Below, one piece after another: positions 59,589-62,000 of a stretch of DNA of 62,000 nucleotides. Source of the stretch: Phoronis australis. Its lineage: Eukaryota; Phoronida; Phoronidae. The stretch lies in NCBI GenBank assembly GCA_002633005.1, contig NMRA01000115.1:11996-73995 (forward strand), written 5' to 3'. Position 1 is the stretch's first letter, and each line of letters begins with the position of its first letter. The notes under the pieces are model-generated. The model made no database searches, was not told where the DNA came from, and saw only the letters and a program-made list of their open reading frames with translations. A program made the position numbers and the translations under genes.

Positions 59589-62000
59589 TACATGTATGTT
59601 TAGCAGTAGGCTCCAGTGTGAGGTGGATGAAGTAGTCGCGCAAACGTTTAGTTGCACCAGCGTGAGTGCAATTCGCTCTATGTGAAGTTGTTATTGGGTA
59701 ACTTGTCGTGTCTACACGCCTTTTAGGACTAACATATACAGACGGTTGCGATAAATTTAGGTCTTCTTTAAACACTATTTCTAAAACTGAATTCAAACAG
59801 CACCCAACAACTCAGAGTGAAATTAAACAAACATTAGACAAGTTCCTACTCAAATTATCAGTCACATGGACGTGATGGCATGGTGTCATATATTAACTCA
59901 ACCTATTTCCCACAGATATTTCCAAATGAATGGCTAAATTAGTCCATATTTTCAAAATGTGTGGAAAATCATCGTCCTATTTCTACTTTACCTTAATTCT
60001 ATTTGTAATACTTTTGAAAAGGGTGATATATACAGTAGACTCGGTTATACAGTCATTTTAGACAATAACTGTTCATAATTAGGTTTTTGCAAAGAGCAAT
60101 CTGAAGAATTGACCAGAGTTGAAGTTTTAGATAGAATTGCCACGAGCATGGAAAATAGTAGTTCAACAATTGATAGAATTGTCGATCTCCATCGTTTAAA
60201 AAGAAATTTGTCTCAATCTATCATTTTATATTACTTAAAAATCACAGTTTTTATAGTTTCAATCTTTGTCAGTTTCTAAAGATAGAAAATAAAAACAGAC
60301 ACACTTTTCATAAGGCAGGGTGTTGCTTAAGGCTCTGTTTAGGACATCATTTGTTTTCCATACCATTAAATTATTTCACAAATTGTACGGATTTTTCCAC
60401 TGCATATGCAGTTGACACCACTCTCACTAACGCCAGGAATTACGAGTTGAGGCAGTACGTTTATTTTAAAAATCTGCACAAAGGCACGCAAGCAAGGGTA
60501 ATGAAGGTTCGAAACCTCATGATTTGCCAAGCGATGGGTAAAACGCAAATCCCGCAACATTTTTGCTCGTATCAGATGGACAAAAGCATGTAACCATGTA
60601 ATAAGGAATTTTTACCTGAGCAACCCTAATTTCGCTTAACAACATTACCAGAGGACAAGGCGATAGTTTCACCAAATCTATAATGAAAGTCAAGTGTTTA
60701 GGTATTTCGTGTTTTTTAATAGACTCTGTTGTTCGCTTACAGTGTACATCTCGAATTGCGATTGATGCAGTGGCCTCAAAACTATTCAAAGGCGATGTCT
60801 TTAACTGAGTAAAATTCAAAGAGATTTTGTTTTGGAATCTAATTTAAGAGACAGTGATGTTCATGTACCATTGACTGAGACGTGATTTTTCACAGGAAAC
60901 CTTGAATGTTCTACTTCGCGAATACCTGCCTCAACTAATGATGTAAACTTCTAAGAACCGTATCGACCAGTCTGTGTTTTTAGCCAGGTATCTAAAAAAC
61001 TATTGATTTTAACTCAATGAAAGTATATATTTTCGGAACATAGAACGTCTTCAGAATTAGATTTTTGATTTTGCATCGCTCTCCTCAAAGTTGGAATAGT
61101 AACAATTAGCAGGGAATAAAGAGACGTCCATTGCAAACAACAGTACACAAATTACCAAATTTCGTTGACGTAAATGATCAAGATGAAATTTAAAAAACTT
61201 TGTTACAGGTTTTTTTAAATAATAACGATTCGTTTTCACTTTATTCAACTTTTGAAATCACTTTGATAGCATTTTGAAAACAATTCCTAACAACGTACTG
61301 AACGGTAGTAAAAAAGCATATTAATTGGAAGTTTCATTTGTATCCGACTATGAATTTCTGAGATATGATGTTGACCAAATTTTTCGTGGGTCCTGCATAA
61401 ACTTAAAATATTGTAGCTGCACCTTAACGTGAAGCTTAAACACTAAAGTAATTGCAAGCTATGTCTTATGCATTTTGGGCCAAAAGAATCGAAAATTATT
61501 GTCACTTAGAAATGCAGTTCTAAAAATTGGCAATGACAAGAGTTAAAATACTGGTAAGTAGCGGGCCATCCGCGTATTATGCAAATGTCGGAACTGGTAA
61601 AGCAGAGGAATAGGAGAAAAATCATGATGAGTTGCGAATCGCCAACATGCGCGACAAGTTATTGGAATGAGTTAATGCGAAATCGTGGTCAGCTTACCTT
61701 TTGCTTATCTCTTCATCTTCAATTAGGCAAGCAGTGCGTCACAGGTCACAAGGTAAATTGTGATCGAGGGCCATTAACTACTTGCACGAATTCGTCATTA
61801 TGTTTGAAAATCAGGTGCTATGTCCACGCTACAATGGTCCTGCATGTTTGGAACACGGGCGCTTTCGCGTTTGCGTTGTCAGAATTGGTGTGAAAACGAG
61901 GCAACAATGCAAAACAATCATTTTTGCAGCGCCACCAAAATGTGAACGTAGTGGATTCATCATAGGATCAACAGTTCGAATTTTCCAGAAGCCAACAACT
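59589..62000. other. AT-rich DNA without a recognised gene
   Basis: Short reading frames only, none with a motif. No repeat or RNA recognised to the window end. Confidence 0.4.

Noticed and set aside
1-62000. CRISPR arrays, bacterial operons or an integrated viral genome
   Set aside because: No spaced direct repeats of CRISPR type, no operon-like ORF runs and no viral structural or replicase genes seen. The only reverse transcriptase is of Penelope type.

Overview
This is nuclear DNA from an animal, most likely a marine invertebrate. It has split genes with GT-AG introns, metazoan extracellular modules (EGF, DOMON, SEA), a single-exon GPCR, THAP-domain DNA transposons and a Penelope-like retroelement. 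The species cannot be fixed from the sequence; the repertoire would suit a non-vertebrate deuterostome or a lophotrochozoan. Isolated N bases at 6021, 7099 and 38041-38042 mark a draft assembly.

The dominant feature is one minus-strand gene from 54760 down to 22798, about 32 kb. I rebuilt it by hand as 19 coding exons whose splice sites and phases all agree. Domain order: signal peptide; an N-terminal domain whose mature end would be a histidine (LPMO/X325-like, inferred); two EGF-like modules, the first short of cysteines; DOMON; DOMON; SEA; one transmembrane helix; a cytoplasmic tail of about 170 residues. Two exons (51711-52817 and about 38459-38707) encode Ser/Glu/Pro/Thr repeats. Each is a phase 1-1, multiple-of-three cassette, and each lies inside a globular domain (the N-terminal domain and DOMON1). 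Skipping both gives 923 residues; including both gives about 1375. The gene looks like a membrane-anchored surface protein with possible copper- and heme- or sugar-binding modules whose folds could be interrupted by optional disordered inserts.

Left of the gene (1-22760) is mobile-element-rich DNA: a THAP-containing transposon relic (8364-9035), a complex inverted-repeat block (10862-11802), a class A GPCR gene with a frameshift at TM7 (13074-14065), a decayed Penelope-like element (14520-18032) interrupted at a TTAA site by a Kolobok-like DNA element (15741-17438), and a decayed DNA transposon with inverted ends (19121-22760) that ends 37 bp beyond the big gene's stop codon. The Kolobok-like element carries a THAP/truncated-transposase ORF and, convergent to it, a P2X7-C-terminal-like zinc-domain ORF. 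A rearranged second copy (49001-50325) sits in an intron of the large gene.

The introns hold MITEs, palindromes, SINE-like heads and unclassified AT-rich DNA. The right flank (54761-62000) has no gene I can support, only an hAT-type MITE with a perfect 8-bp target duplication (59441-59588).
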